From: Ilex aquifolium
Taxonomy: Eukaryota > Streptophyta > Magnoliopsida > Aquifoliales > Aquifoliaceae
NCBI GenBank assembly: GCA_951799425.1
Contig: OX637407.1
Span: 627,501-691,500, forward strand
Direction: 5' to 3'
DNA length: 64,000 nucleotides
Below, piece after piece: positions 43,931 through 56,153 of this stretch. A program made the translations under genes and the position numbers. How positions within the stretch are numbered: position 1 is the first letter of the stretch; each line of letters opens with the position of its first letter. The notes beneath the pieces are model-generated. The model was not told the origin of the DNA, did no database searches, and was given only the letters and a program-made list of their open reading frames with translations.

Positions 43931-46002
43931 GAACTATTTGAATAAACTGTTTCTTTTTGTATAGTAGAGTTGTTAGTGAAATTTTTATTTTTGGTTTAAT
44001 TACTTCTTGTTAATTTCTTTTATGGTAATTTTTTCTTTTATTGTTTTGCAGTTAGTATTAGTTAGGTGTTGCTCAGGTATTCTTTTTTCCTCACTTTTAC
44101 TTATAATTTTACTCGTTGCATTATCATTATTGCATTGAGCAAAATGAAAATTTTAAGTTGGAGGTGAGGTTACACCATTGTGTTGCTCCTATTCATTTAT
44201 TTATTTTGTTTGGTTCAGTTGTAGCAGTTAGTTGTACATAGTGAAAATTTTCAAAAATTTTGAAAAAAAAAATGTCTATTTGAATAATACTTGTTTCTCA
44301 AGAACCGTGAGGTTTAGATATATTTTCTGATACCTGAATTGGTTACATATTGTACTTTGGAGACTTGTAGTCTATGCTCAAATATCATGCCCATGTTGGC
44401 ATTTAGAGACCCAAACTTTGTTCACAATGAGCATGCAATGCCTGTTGAGATTTATGAGGCTAGGTTCATGTTTTGAAAAAGCTTGACATCCATAGTACAG
44501 ATGCATGCATAAACCCAGTGAGTTTTGTGCTTATCATTCTTGGAGGGCTATAATACATTTACTCTTTTGATACTCATTTCAAATCCATTGTTTTCCAATA
44601 ATCTCATTACTCTAGTGTTGGTTAGAAGCATAAGAGTAATGAGTTTTTTATATCTCTATAAAGAGCAACACTTTGCCATACCTTCTGAAAGATGATTTTA
44701 GGGCATCTTTGAATTTTACTTGAGCCTTAAGCCTATTCTTTCATTGCATTATCTTTACCTCAATTAATAGCCAAGCCAGACATATAACTATATATCCCAC
44801 CTTGGTTCTCCCTAAATTTTTTCTTTGATAAAAGTGAGGAATTGTGGTAAAATAAAGAAAGAAGAAAAAAGAGACGATGAGAAATGAAAGAGGAGAAAAA
44901 CAAAAATTTTGAAAAAAAATGAAAAGAAAAGTGAAAAGGGAAGAAAAAATGAATGAATGAAAGAGCCAAAGGCTAGTGAAGAAAGAATGAGGAATATGAG
45001 TTTTCATGTTGTATACAAAGAAAGGTTTAGTGAATGAGAACATGGAAATTATCAAAGGGATAACCCATTTTTGAATTCTTAAATCCGTTATTTCTTAAAC
45101 CTTCACCTAAGGCCCCATAACAACCATAGAAGTCCTATTTGATTCAGAAGGTATGGTTGAGTGTGTAAGCTTTGATTTATAGGAGATATACCAACTACAT
45201 TACTTGTATGTCTTTTAATATTCCTTTCATGAGATTATGTCAAGGTTGTTCATTGAAATTAAGCACTTCAATTCTTGAGAAAATATGTGAGTAAACATTG
45301 TCTTAGTTACATAAATTCGATCCTCACATATACATAAGAGGGTATTAGTCATTGATAATTAGAGAATTTCTTTTCTGAGTGGGGAAGCCTTGGTGAGTTT
45401 TGGCATTGAAACTAACTTTGGATAGCTAATAGGCATATGAATCTGGGTTGATGAATCTTTTAAGGTGCATGATCATATCACACATGCATGGGTTTTGAGT
45501 ACTAACATGATGGTGAATATTTTTGTATAGCCTTGAAGCCTTTAGGGGACCTGTGTGCTAATTAGTTTGAGGAGATACGATATATCTTTGATCTCACAGT
45601 AATTGAGAAATAATAAGTTGGAAATTAGACAAAGTGAAGTTTGTAGGTATATTCTCTGGAAACCTTCATAAGGCAACACTCATCTACTAGGGTAACCTAG
45701 GGGTTTAAAGGCTTAGTGCATAGGCTAAATGCATTTGTGTTTCCCACGAAAATGGTTTTGTATTTCTAGTTTGCAATTAATTTTTCATTTTATTAGGTTG
45801 TTTATTATGCTCTAGATTCTTCAGAATTGTATTTATCATAAATTGCACTGCATATACTTGAGAATCTGTGGTACATTGGAATAGGATTAAGACTCTAATT
45901 TGGGTACTTTTTTAGTTTTAGGATTTAGGGTTAATTAGTGTTGTTTTTAATCAATTTTGTAAAAAGAAAAAAAAAAGAGAAAACTTTTAAAATTCTGATT
46001 TA
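43931..46002 (+). other. Spacer of E13 with internal polypurine tract
   Basis: AT-rich and non-coding. A purine-rich TTAAGTTGGAGGTG tract lies at 44153-44166, about 220 bp past the last coding similarity. The rest resembles, in general composition, the pol-ORF3 spacers of E7 and E16. Confidence 0.55.
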
Positions 46003-46069
46003 GCTACCGGTAGGTCAAAAAGTGCTTCCTACCGGCAGGTTCCTATTCAAATCGAAAAAATATATAAGG
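46003..46069 (+). promoter_or_regulatory. Internal promoter-like block upstream of E13 ORF3
   Basis: A palindrome pair (GCTACCGGTAGG at 46003-46014, CCTACCGGCAGG at 46028-46039) has the same 25-bp spacing and a spacer (GGTCA...TGCTTCC) matching the LTR pairs. It is followed by GGTTCCTAT and a TATA box (TATATAAGG at 46061-46069), then a CT-rich leader to the ORF3 ATG at 46212. It looks like a transplanted U3 core promoter. Confidence 0.75.
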
Positions 46070-46211
46070 GTTCTGTCGGTAGGAAAAAATTTCAATACTA
46101 CCAAATCTTAAGACCCATCCCTCTCAACTCTCTCTCTACCTTCCGAAAATCCCTAAACCCTCAATCTCCTCAATCACTCTTGGAATCCAACTTTGTTCTT
46201 AGTTTCTAAAA

Positions 46212-47640
46212 ATGGCTCCAAGGAAATTTTTGTCTCCAACTCTCCCTCTCTGATGAAGCTTTTGAGTTTACACTCCTACCATGGGTTCTATTCATCTCAA
46301 TAGTCCCTCTGATTTTGTTGGGTATGGCCTGAATGTTGGGTGGCCAGAGGACACCTCAGGTTAAGAATACATCAGCGGCTAAAGGTGTGGCTTCTTCATC
46401 CACTCTGGCTTCTGGAAAAGAGAAAGGGAAAATAAAAATGGGGGTTCAATCTGATTCTGAGGAGGAGGATGAGGCACCTCCTGTGGCAAAGAAAGCAAAT
46501 AAGCCTAAGAAGCCCGAGTACAAGGAGACTATAGAGAAGAGGGGTAATGTGTGAGCGGATGGTGGATGCCAATAGCTTAGGTAAGACTCCAGTAGTTAGA
46601 GTACTCGTTGATCGAGGGCTTGATTTTTTCTTTAAGCCCGTTGAAGGCTATATTTTAGCTCTATGTTGTGAGTTTACTTAGGTTGAGTTTGGTTGTTGCA
46701 GATTTGTTATTGATGAGGACTAAGGTCTGGGGGAAGGTGATTGATGTTACGCTAGCTTCTATAACTAAATACCTAAGCTATACGAGGCTTCAGCCCACTG
46801 AGATTGATTATCCCCACATCACTTTTGCTACCAAGGATGCCTTGGAGTATGTGTCAGAGATGTATGAGCATCCTGTGAATTTCTAGGGGAAATTTGTACA
46901 TGGTCATTTGGATGGGGATTATAGGTTGATGAACATGATTCTCCATTATAATATGTACCCTAAGGGCTCATAGAAGCAACTAGGGATGCAAAAGATTACG
47001 TTGTTTTATGAGTTCATGTCAGGTTGAGGATCGACATCGCCTTGATGATTTGGGGCGTGTTGAGAGATTACTGCACCACATGCAGGCCAAAGGGGAACAT
47101 GCCCTTTGGTAATATGATCACCTAGCTTTGTCTGAAGTCTGGTGTGAAGAGATTGGCATCCGATATTATGAGTCCTCCAGAGTTTGGGCCCATAAGTAGT
47201 GTGGGACATAGGAAGAGCTCAACTATGTCGAGGGCTAGTGGTTGGAAAGGTAAGAGTACAGCCACTCCTTCCACTACGACTGAAATTGCTACGGAGACTG
47301 CGCCGACCTCTCGTGCCATTGTGAATCAAAGGATGAGCAAGTTGGAGGAGCGACTTGGTGGTATAAATAATGGTGGGAGGACTACTAGGAGAGCTCTGGA
47401 GAGGGTTGAGTCCAAGGTAGACGTGTATGGGGATGTTGGGGATGTTGTTTGAGCTTGATTTTCCTAGAGCGACGATTCCAGAGGGGACGACAACACCTAC
47501 TTCTACCCCAACTCTTGGATCGTGTTCCACTCCTATTTCTGCTACACCTCTCAGTATGGCTATGGAGCGCACCACTGAGGAGGATGAGTCTTTAGAAGAT
47601 GAGGGAGGGAATAAGGGTGATGATGATGCATCTAACTGAT
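46212..47640 (+). pseudogene. ORF3 (plant transposon-protein domain) of E13
   Basis: Fragments begin at an ATG (MAPRKF) and include a Ser/Lys-rich N-terminal stretch with an acidic patch (SDSEEEDEAPP), then 'EYVSEMYEHPVNF' and 'WGKVIDVTLASITKYLSY' of the domain, 'LASDIMSPPEFGPIS' near its end, and an acidic tail (EEDESLEDEGGNKGDDD). It corresponds to the ORF3 of E7 and E1. Broken in several places. Function unknown. Confidence 0.78.
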
Positions 47641-48000
47641 AGGCCCACTCTTTCTATTTCTTCCTACTTTTCTATCTCTTTAGTTTTTCTTCTTTTTATT
47701 AGTTTAGTAGAATCTTAGGAATTTCATTTTGGGTAGTAGTAGCCAATAGAAGAGTCGATAGGTAGAGGCTACTACACTTTTGTTCCTTGTACCCAAAATC
47801 ACACAATGGATATATATATATATACATAGTCTTTTGATTCCAATTGTGTGCCATTTATTCTTCAAGCATACGCATTTCAATTAATGATATTGATTAAATG
47901 GTTGAGTATGCTTTGAAAATTATAGTATTATGTTAGGTAGTTTAATGTTTGTTTATCTTGTTTTGCAAAGGGACTAGCAAAATCTAAGTTAGGGGTGTGA

Positions 48001-49384
48001 TGAGCGTATAATATTGCATATTATAAGCCATATAACCATTAATTTTAAATATGTTTGTCGCTTCATTCCTTTGTGTTAGTCAAGTTTTGTATTTGATTTT
48101 GGGTGTTTGTAGTTGAATTGATGCACAAGCTTGGAATTACACGTGTTTCAATGCCATGGAATATTTGGGGCATGGTTTAAGAGGTCTAAGAGTGCAGCCA
48201 AGGCCATCACAAGAAAAATTAAGGAAAATACCACTGCTATCGATAGGTCTTATACCGGTACAACAAAAGCCAGAAAGAGGTTCTACCAATAGATCATCAC
48301 TCCTACTGGTAAGTGCAATCCAAAGAGTTGTCCTACCAATAGGTGAGTACTGTCCTACCAGCAGGTTGAGGATAGTAGGGCGTCCTATTAGTAAAAGAGC
48401 AAAGCAACCAGTAGGAGGAAAACGGTGAACAGTCCTGCCGGTAGGTCATTTTTTGTTTCCTACCGTAGGTTCCTATAAATCGGCTACGAGGAAAGATTTG
48501 GAAAGGCATCTGTTGGGTTATTTTAAAGGCTGTGATTGGTGGATTAAAAATAGAGAAATCAGCACAAGACTCCCTATAAATACTCAAGTCTAGCAAGAGA
48601 GAGTAGGATCTTATTCCATTGTTTAGTTTCACCGTTCTTCTTCTTCTCTCTCCTAGGGTTTTTAGTTTTCTTCTTCCTTTTAGTTTTTCTTTTTTTTTTT
48701 TTACTTTACAAGCTCTATTTAAATTCAAGTCTTTAAATTCTGCAAAGCAACTACTTTTGTTTTCTTGCTACGAATGATTTCCTTCCATTGCTATTTCAAT
48801 ACAAGTTATTTACATTATTTGTAATTTCAATTCTTACCTTTTTGCTTTAATTAACATTGATGCTTTCTTCAATCGCTTTCAATTTAATTTCTATAATGCG
48901 TGAGTTGTTGTTCACCGGGCTGATCGGATGAATTAGTCTCATCTGAGAATTGGGGATTTTGACTCAAAACAAGGGCTAGTCTACTGTCGAGTTATTTGGG
49001 TCAATTGAATAGGTTAATTTGAAAGAAGTTCAATTGTATATCTTCTTGCTTACCCATCGACAACTAAGACTTGGCATGGGTAATTCTTGTAATCACTGGA
49101 ATTGAATTAATTCTACTAATCGATTCAATTGATTTGGGGTACATAATTGTTAATTAAATTGGGTGTTTAATGAATATCTACCGCTTGGGTTAAGCTTGAC
49201 CGTAAGCTCATGTGAGTTATAGAATTTGACTCAAAATACCTATTCACGGTGAGGTGATCTCTACTGATCAACCGGTTATTTCATTTAAGTGTTATTTCTT
49301 TCATTAATTAAGCTTTTCAACTCTCAAATACTCTCAAAATTCCGAACTTTAATTTCTTTTTGTTTTATCACCCTTTGAACCAAC
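48001..49384 (+). repeat. 3' LTR of E13 (split by E14)
   Basis: Begins TGAGCGTATAATATTGC directly after a purine-rich tract (47984-48000). A palindrome pair at about 48434-48469 precedes the TATA box TATAAAT (48474-48480). The LTR is cut by E14 at 49385. Its remaining end should lie beyond the window. Confidence 0.87.
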
Positions 49385-50835
49385 TGTAAAACCCAAAAAA
49401 TTTAAAATTTTGTTAAAAAGGGCAAACAGTAATTAGTCGTTACGGTGCGGGTAGAAAACCAGAATTTTTCTAGAACTTGGATAACGAAACGGACCTCACT
49501 GTTGGATTCGTCTCGCGAAATCTAGCTACCCAGTCAATTTTCATCGAATTCTGAGACAGTCAAATTTTTTGCATCTTACAATACGATCGGGAGTCATGCT
49601 ACTAAAATAAACACGATTAGATTTTATTCATAAGACTCAAAAAATAATTAAAAATCAATTTAATAAAAATGTAACAAATTTAACCCAAGACGAGAATTAA
49701 TTGATTCAAGATAAAATCGGATCAGACAGGACATGTGGCTTAATGAGAGCCAAGTATTAGGGGGTATAAATAGGGAAGAAAATCAGATTTTCTACCCATT
49801 TTACATCTACAATTTTCAAAAAAAGGAGAGAGAAAGAAGAGAGAGAAAAGCTAAGGGTTCTCCTTCACTTCTACCTCCGATCTACAGCAATCTGACCATC
49901 GGATCTCTTCGGGCCAAGAACAAAGGTTGTTCTATGCAATGAAAGTTGCGCGTACGTATCAAAGATCGTGGGTTTTGTCACAATCTCGTAGACTTGATTT
50001 TTGATATCAAAGGTTGGAAGCTTGATTTGGGTCTTTTGGAGATTCTCCTAAGTAGTATTATGCTTTAAGAGGTAGAGTTCATTTCCTAACTACGTTTATT
50101 TCCAACCTAGGGTTGAAATATGAAATTGGTAGAGTGTTAAAGATGAAATCTCATGTATAACGCATGCCTAGGGTGTTAGAGAATGGAAATGGCTATAAGA
50201 ATATTTTTAAACCAAGTCCAGCATGATTAGGTGTTGATGAAATTGCTTGCCTTGAAATTTCATGAGGAATTGTGTTGATTTGGGCATGCTATGTGTTTAC
50301 ATAATCTTTGTACCTTGTAGGTGTTTGATAAAATGCCTATGGTTGATTAAGTGTGTTATGTGTGTAGAATATGCTATAACATGTTTAGTGGTGTAGTGGA
50401 TTATATGCTTTATGATATAATTAACAATTGAGAAATTGGGAAATGTTGGTAGACATTGAATATGTTCATAATATGCTGATGATATGATGAACATGACATG
50501 TTAAATACAATTGTGCATTACATTTACATATGCACAGGTAACATCGCATTCGTGGGCATTTGACATGAGTGTAAGTGAATGTGCATGTTTTTGATCAAAC
50601 ACCATCCTTGGTGGGTTGATACATGGGCTCGGGAAAGTTGGACCTAGGTTCGGCTAAGTTGCACGGGTTGCATTGAAAATAAGGGTCAGGGTTAGCAAGA
50701 AGAGCTAGATTCTCTATCGGGTGCAAGACCCAGAAATTTCGGATACGCACTCCCGTTGGTATTGAGTCCATAAAGTGTGTCAGCGTACGCGAAGCCATTG
50801 GTGGAAGTCCATAGATGCCGTGTTAGTTGGGTACC
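49385..50835 (+). mobile_element. E14: partial LTR of a Tekay-type element
   Basis: Starts TGTAAAACCC and matches the E10 family at the start, at the TATA box region (TATAAATA at 49765-49772) and at the 'cactcccgttggtattgagtccataaagtgt' region. About 1.45 kb is present before E15 begins, so the rest should lie right of the window. E14 interrupts the E13 3' LTR. Confidence 0.82.
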
Positions 50836-51242
50836 TGATTAGTAGTTAAAATTAGCATATTACTATGCCCTTTTAAGACTAATTATACTTTGATGGAGTT
50901 TAAATGATGACATTTCAGGGCATAAATTGTACAAGGGACCAAAGGCGACGGATATCAGACTTTCAAGCAACACCAGCATATTCTGGAGCAAAATTGGAAA
51001 AGCTTGGACCAAGGCAAGAACGTTCGAACGCCAATCAACATTCGAACGTTACCTTCAATCATGTGAAGACCAGACTTCTGAGACATGGCGTGTTGCAGCC
51101 AAAAAGGAAGACCCTGAGGTACTTGAGTACCACGTTCGAACGCCAATCAACGTTCGAACGTCCCCTAGAATCATGTGAAGACCAGACTACTGATACATGG
51201 CGTGTTGCAGCCAAGAAAGAAGACCTTGAGGTACTTGAGTAC
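50836..51242 (+). repeat. E15: start of an Athila LTR (TTCGAA class)
   Basis: Begins TGATTAGTAG and is nearly identical to the reverse complement of the outer 400 bp of the E16 3' LTR. It therefore lies head-on against E16, which is inserted in it at 51243. It carries two TTCGAA palindrome pairs: 51021-51048 and 51133-51160. Confidence 0.85.
51021..51160. repeat. CGTTCGAACG palindrome pairs in E15
   Basis: Each pair is two 10-bp palindromes with an 8-bp spacer containing CCAAT, centres 18 bp apart. Confidence 0.9.
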
Positions 51243-52988
51243 TGACTTGATCCGAAATGTGTACACCCAAGTAGAGGCGGTCAAGCTATAGTAATAATCC
51301 GGTTTAAGTCGGGAGTCGAATCCACAGGGAACTATTTGTTGGTGTCTCAAAGTAAGCAGTGGTAGAGACCAAATGATTGTAACCTTTGAGATTTAAAGTT
51401 ATGAGGTTTAGGGATTTTTTGCTGGGCAGAATATAAGATTCTTTCCAAGAAAATTTTCTAGACAAAATACAAGATAAGCTCAAACGTAAAAAGTCACTTT
51501 TTAGTTCAAGGATCTGGACATATAGTTAATCAGCCGGTTTATTATACTTGTGCTTGATAACTCAATTAACCCCCCATGTCAACAGCAAGTTAATTAGAAG
51601 ATAAAGATGGACTATAAGAATTAAGAACATGGTTCCGATGTCTTTCTAGAAGTTTACAAGAATTGTCTGTGCCGAGACTCAACCCGTCTACAAACAAGCA
51701 AGTGTTTCTACAAGACATCCAACCATGACATTAATATTCGATTCTTTAAATGAAGCATAATAATGGTGAAGATTGAAGGGTAGTCATGAAGATCTAGTCG
51801 GGGTACTTGCTTTGAACCAATGAGTCTTTCAATGCAAGAGTTATCTATGTTATAGAAAGTACTCATGGTTATACAAAGTACCTTAGCTTTGCTAGATGCA
51901 GTCAATCATTCAATAAGCAAGGGGAATATAAAGCATTTAAGCATAAATGAAATGCACAAATATAACTTCCGGATAATTTATACATGCCCTTCACCTCTTA
52001 CTAAAGAATGAATGAGAAACTACTCAATCTTCATGGCTTTGGTAAAGCTAGAAAAGTGAGTGATGCTCATCCCTCCAAGTAAAGGAGTTACAAAGTGAAA
52101 CAACCTAAACACAGAGCCGATCTTCAACGAAGAATGAGTGAATCATGTTCCATCCTTCACGGCTTTGGTAAAGCTCTAGAAAAGTGGAAGAGTTTCACTC
52201 CTCTAAGAAAGAAGAAGGCTCAAGCAATAAAAGTGAAAGAAATAACGAAAGTAGAAGAAAGCTAGTCACTTTTAGAGGGTTTCCTCCTCAACCAAAAGAT
52301 GAACTATCTCCCTTGATACAAGTAAATATAAGACAATTCTACAACTATATGAGTGGGAATCTAAGCCTCCATCAAGCTCTCTACAAGTCCTCTTTTACTC
52401 TCCTAAAATGGGAGTATTTATAGGCAAGGAGAAGGAGACAAGAGGGGAAGAAGGAATAGTGCATTGCTGCCCAAGTCCAAGTGAAAGCTAACCACTCTGC
52501 AGCCAATCTATAGACAACGTTCGAACGTTGTCTCTGTCTTTGCTTGATGGGCGTTCGAACGCCAGATGGGGTCTGACCTTCCCACTCAAGTGGCCTGTGG
52601 TCTTCTGTGAAGTTCATTTCCACACTCCATGCAGCATCATGGCCTTCACATGATTCCAGGGGACGTTCGAACGTTGATTGGCGTTCGAACGTGGTACTCA
52701 AGTACCTCAGGGTCTTCCTTCTTGGCAGCAACACGACATGTCTCAGCAGTCTGGTCTTCACATGATTTAAGGTAACATTCGAACGTTGATTGGCGTTCGA
52801 ACGTTCTTGCCTTGGTCCAAGCTTTTCCAATTTTGCTCCAGAATATGCTGGTGTTGCATGAAAGTCTAATATCCATCGCCTTTGGTCCCTTGTACAATTT
52901 ATGCCCTGAAATGTCATCATTTAAACTCCATCAAAGTATAATTAGTCTTAAAAGGGCATAGTAATATGCTAATTTTAACGACTAATCA
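51243..52988 (-). repeat. 3' LTR of E16
   Basis: The LTR is 1,746 bp, with plus-strand ends TGACTTGATCC and ACTAATCA. TTCGAA palindromes at 52513-52805 lie upstream, in sense, of a TATA box (TATTTATAGG, 52415-52424 on the plus strand). Confidence 0.92.
52513..52805. repeat. CGTTCGAACG palindrome array in E16 LTR
   Basis: Includes one 20-bp perfect palindrome centred on TTCGAA (52513-52532), one single copy near 52550-52562 and two pairs with 18-bp centre spacing (52664-52691 and about 52776-52804). Confidence 0.92.
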
Positions 52989-53004
52989 CACCCCCCCCAA
53001 CCTA
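52989..53004 (-). promoter_or_regulatory. 3' polypurine tract of E16
   Basis: The plus strand reads CACCCCCCCCAACCTA directly against the LTR, i.e. a G-rich purine tract on the element strand. Confidence 0.82.
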
Positions 53005-54839
53005 AATATTGCTAGTCTCTAGTAATACAACAATTTGAATGAAAATCTATTTCTAATGCCATTTTCGTAGGTCATCCGGTTGTATTTAGCTTATGCAACA
53101 AGCCGTTGAACCACTAGGTTTACCCTAATGGACAAGTGTTGTCTTGTGAGGGTTTTCAGTGAAGCTACCCATAAACTTCAATCGAACAGATGTGCATGTG
53201 GGATTGGTGGTTAAAGTAACCCTCAATTTCGACTCATATCCCGCATGCTCCTCTTCCATAGGTATTTAGTCTATGCAAAAATTAGCATCTGTCACATTGG
53301 TATTTGAAATTCCCTGTGTAGCAGGAATGATCATTCTATCAACAAGAATTGTTATATAACAAACATTCCACGTTACCACCTTTCATGGATAGCTTTGATT
53401 TCACAAACCTCTCTTAGAATGCTCTCAGCAAAAAAATTCGCTCCGATTATAGTGACTTATCTCTCAAGGGACATGTGATCAAAAGATGGCCAATCGAAAA
53501 ATCACATGCACAATTAGTAAGGGTGTGAAGTTAATGGAAACAAACTAATCATGTTTTGGCATAATCTCATGGAGGAATATTGATGCAAATAAAGAAATAC
53601 TATTTAACATGCCCCAACTTTTGGTGGATGACACACACATGCATCAGACTTGAGATCACTTAGGGCTTTTTATAGGTTGTAATGTGGCCAGAGGTCAGTG
53701 GCTAACGAAATGACGTCAAATAGTATTCAAAAAACTATCTTTTCATTATGTAGTGTAGCACACCTCTTTCTAGCTTTTCGACCTTATGCCAAGAAATGGT
53801 ATTTTTTTTCTTTCATTTTTCTCATTTTTCACTTTCTTGGAAATTCCCTGTCTCTCTGTTTCTTTTCTTTTTCAATTGTTTCCAACAGTTTTTCTTTTAT
53901 TGAACAGCAGCCACTATCGTCTTTTTCCTTTCTCTTGCTTTTCTGTATCATACTGATAGATAAGAGGGTGTAAGAAAATTAGATAGCAAGGTATGTCAAG
54001 TATATGTTCTTGTGGCTCGGTTATCATATGGGTTTCTCGAAAAAGAAATCATTCTTTGAAGGCTCAATCATGGCTAACTAGGGATATGATTTTGTAAAAA
54101 AAGGGGCTAAGGCTCAAAATTAAATCCAAGATGGCCTAAGATCCTTTCTCAAGTATGTGCATATGCATGTGTCGTATGAACAAATTCTGGGTGGGATATG
54201 TTAATAGATTGCTTTTGTTGCTTCAATCAAAGCAAGTTTAATGAGATTATTCAAGGATAGATAGTGAAAAACCTTACTTGAGTAAATGTTGATATCCTCT
54301 CAAAAGCATCGCAAGGCTCGAAACTTACCATGGTATTCTTCATTATCTCCATTGATTATATCAGGTTTGTCATGGAATGTTGGTTATATATCGATTCCAT
54401 TTTTGAGTCTGGTCATCTTGTACCTTAAGAATAATAAATATCAATGTACATTTGATACTTTAAGCATAGAGAAAATACCATTTTTCAAGGATCTATGGTT
54501 TTAAGTCTAGATTGCTAAGTTATGTGTCAAACCGATCATGTGATTAGTCACTTTAACAAACAGTCTCAAAATCCACATTTTTTCCATCATTTATTAACAA
54601 TATCATGCTAATTCTACACATGCATTTACAAAGATAAAAGTGATAAACTGAACCATTCATTTCACAAAATATGATCGTTTAACACAAACACCAAGGATTC
54701 AATTCATCGAACCAAAGAAGTAACAAAACACACAAAAATCTTAAACATCCACAACAAACCACAAAAGAAAAATCTCATCCATAAAAGAAGAAACAAACAC
54801 ACAAAACCACAATCAAGTACAGAAATATCTCATCCTCAC
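53005..54839 (-). other. ORF3-LTR spacer of E16
   Basis: AT-rich 3' untranslated sequence with T-rich runs (53790-53960). No gene or repeat is recognised in it. Confidence 0.5.
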
Positions 54840-55941
54840 TCTCCTCCAGCTCCACCCCTCAAGTAGCCGAGAATCTCCTCCTACTGTCGGAGAATCTCAG
54901 CTTGCTTGGTCTCAATGCCAAGCATGATATCTCTCAGTGATCTCCGGGTGCTAGAGCTAGGTCCTGCCTCTGGTGGCTGCTCCTAGGCTCTCTCAGTCTC
55001 TAGCTCTCTCTCCTCCTCCTCATCGATCTCCTCTTGCACCTCATCAACTCCTCGGGTAGGGGGCACCTCATGTCTTGCCGTCGGGCCTCCACTATGACCT
55101 TGGCTTCGTCGAAAAGAAGCCTTGTTAAGTGGTCCCATTGGCCTCTATATAGTCATCTCAGGCCTCACCCTGATCCCATGGTCTCTGCACATCTCAGTCA
55201 CTAGGGTGCCAAACGGGAGCGAATTCCGCTTCACATCGCATCCTTTCTTCATTTCATTCAAGATGAGAGAGGGGAGGTCTATGTTGTAGCCTTTCCCAAG
55301 AGCGTAGAGAAGGCGGGCCATTTCGGGCAAGATCTCGTTCTTGCGCCCAATTGGGGCGAAGTTCAAAACCACAAGCAAATTAAACATCTTGTATTTGTCA
55401 GTCAGTTCCTCTTGTCGAAAAAATCTCCGCCCAGCCCAAGAAAAGTTAGCCACCCCCGTCAGCTCCGCTCCAACCACATTCATAGCTACGTTCTTCCTTG
55501 GGGGGTAGGTGGGCTTGGGTACCCGAGGCACTTCTTGCCTATTCTCTCTTATGCAGTCTTCATCTACATCGATGTGGGACCCCCTTACATAGCTTTTTAG
55601 CGCCCTGTTGACTATTTCGACATTGGAGTAAAACTCCCGCACCAAGTCAACTACGGCCTCTCCGCCATTTCGCAAATACAACTCCCAACCTCTCCTTTCC
55701 ATATTCTCCAAAATACCCAACTCAACAAAATCCTCTAATACCACATCATGCTCACAAACTACCGCATTGTTTTGGTAAAAATTCTCATACCTATCTGCTT
55801 TGAGAGCCATGGGGAAGCGAGTCTTGTCATATCTACGGACAATGGGTGGCCTCCCTTGTTGCTCTTCGATCACCTCCTCCACGAAATTGGGCTCTTAAGT
55901 GGCTGGGTTGCGCCTAGCAGGGAGCTTGACCCTTGGAGGCA
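54840..55941 (-). pseudogene. ORF3 (plant transposon-protein domain) of E16
   Basis: The main open frame (245 residues, 55145-55882) carries the domain: 'RRYDKTRFPMALKADRYENFYQN', 'VLEDFVELGILENMERRGWELYL', 'LVREFYSNVEIVN', then 'LNFAPIGRKNEILPEMARLLYALGKGYNIDLPSLILNEMKKG' and 'NSLPFGTLVTEMCRDHGIRV'. The same gene extends at both ends, from an ATG at 55941 (MPPRVKLPARR, basic) to a Glu-rich tail near 55000. Compared with E7 and E1 the domain is conserved and the ends are variable. No signal peptide or membrane segment is seen, arguing against a true envelope. About two or three breaks. Confidence 0.82.
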
Positions 55942-56153
55942 TGATGTTTTCGGGTTTGAGGTTTTTAGGGCTTGAGAGTTTTGATTTCTTTGTGAAAATA
56001 AGGATTTTTGATGTGGGAATGGTCTTGGGAGGGTCAATTTTAGGTAGAAATGGGGAATGAATGGTGTTTTGAGGACTGGGTATAGAAAAGGCACCCTAGG
56101 GTTTGGAGGTTTTTTCAAAATTTTGGGGGTTTTGGAATGAAGAAGACGAACCA

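Larger units (their letters stand above)
40076..49384 (+). mobile_element. E13: plus-strand Athila-type element, gag/protease plus ORF3
   Basis: Parts are the 5' LTR (40076-41279), tRNA-Asp-like primer site, gag, protease, internal polypurine tract, internal palindromes with TATA, ORF3, 3' polypurine tract and 3' LTR (48001-49384, continuing past E14). No RT, RNase H or integrase was recognised, so this too looks non-autonomous. The first 200 bases of the two LTRs differ by roughly 10-15% by eye, older than E9 and E16. Coding parts have about six or more breaks. It is inserted at the chromodomain end of E5. Confidence 0.82.

Noticed and set aside
44741-45055. Minus-strand frame rich in Phe/Leu (possible membrane protein)
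   Set aside because: A by-product of an A-rich spacer in E13. No motif and heavy composition bias.
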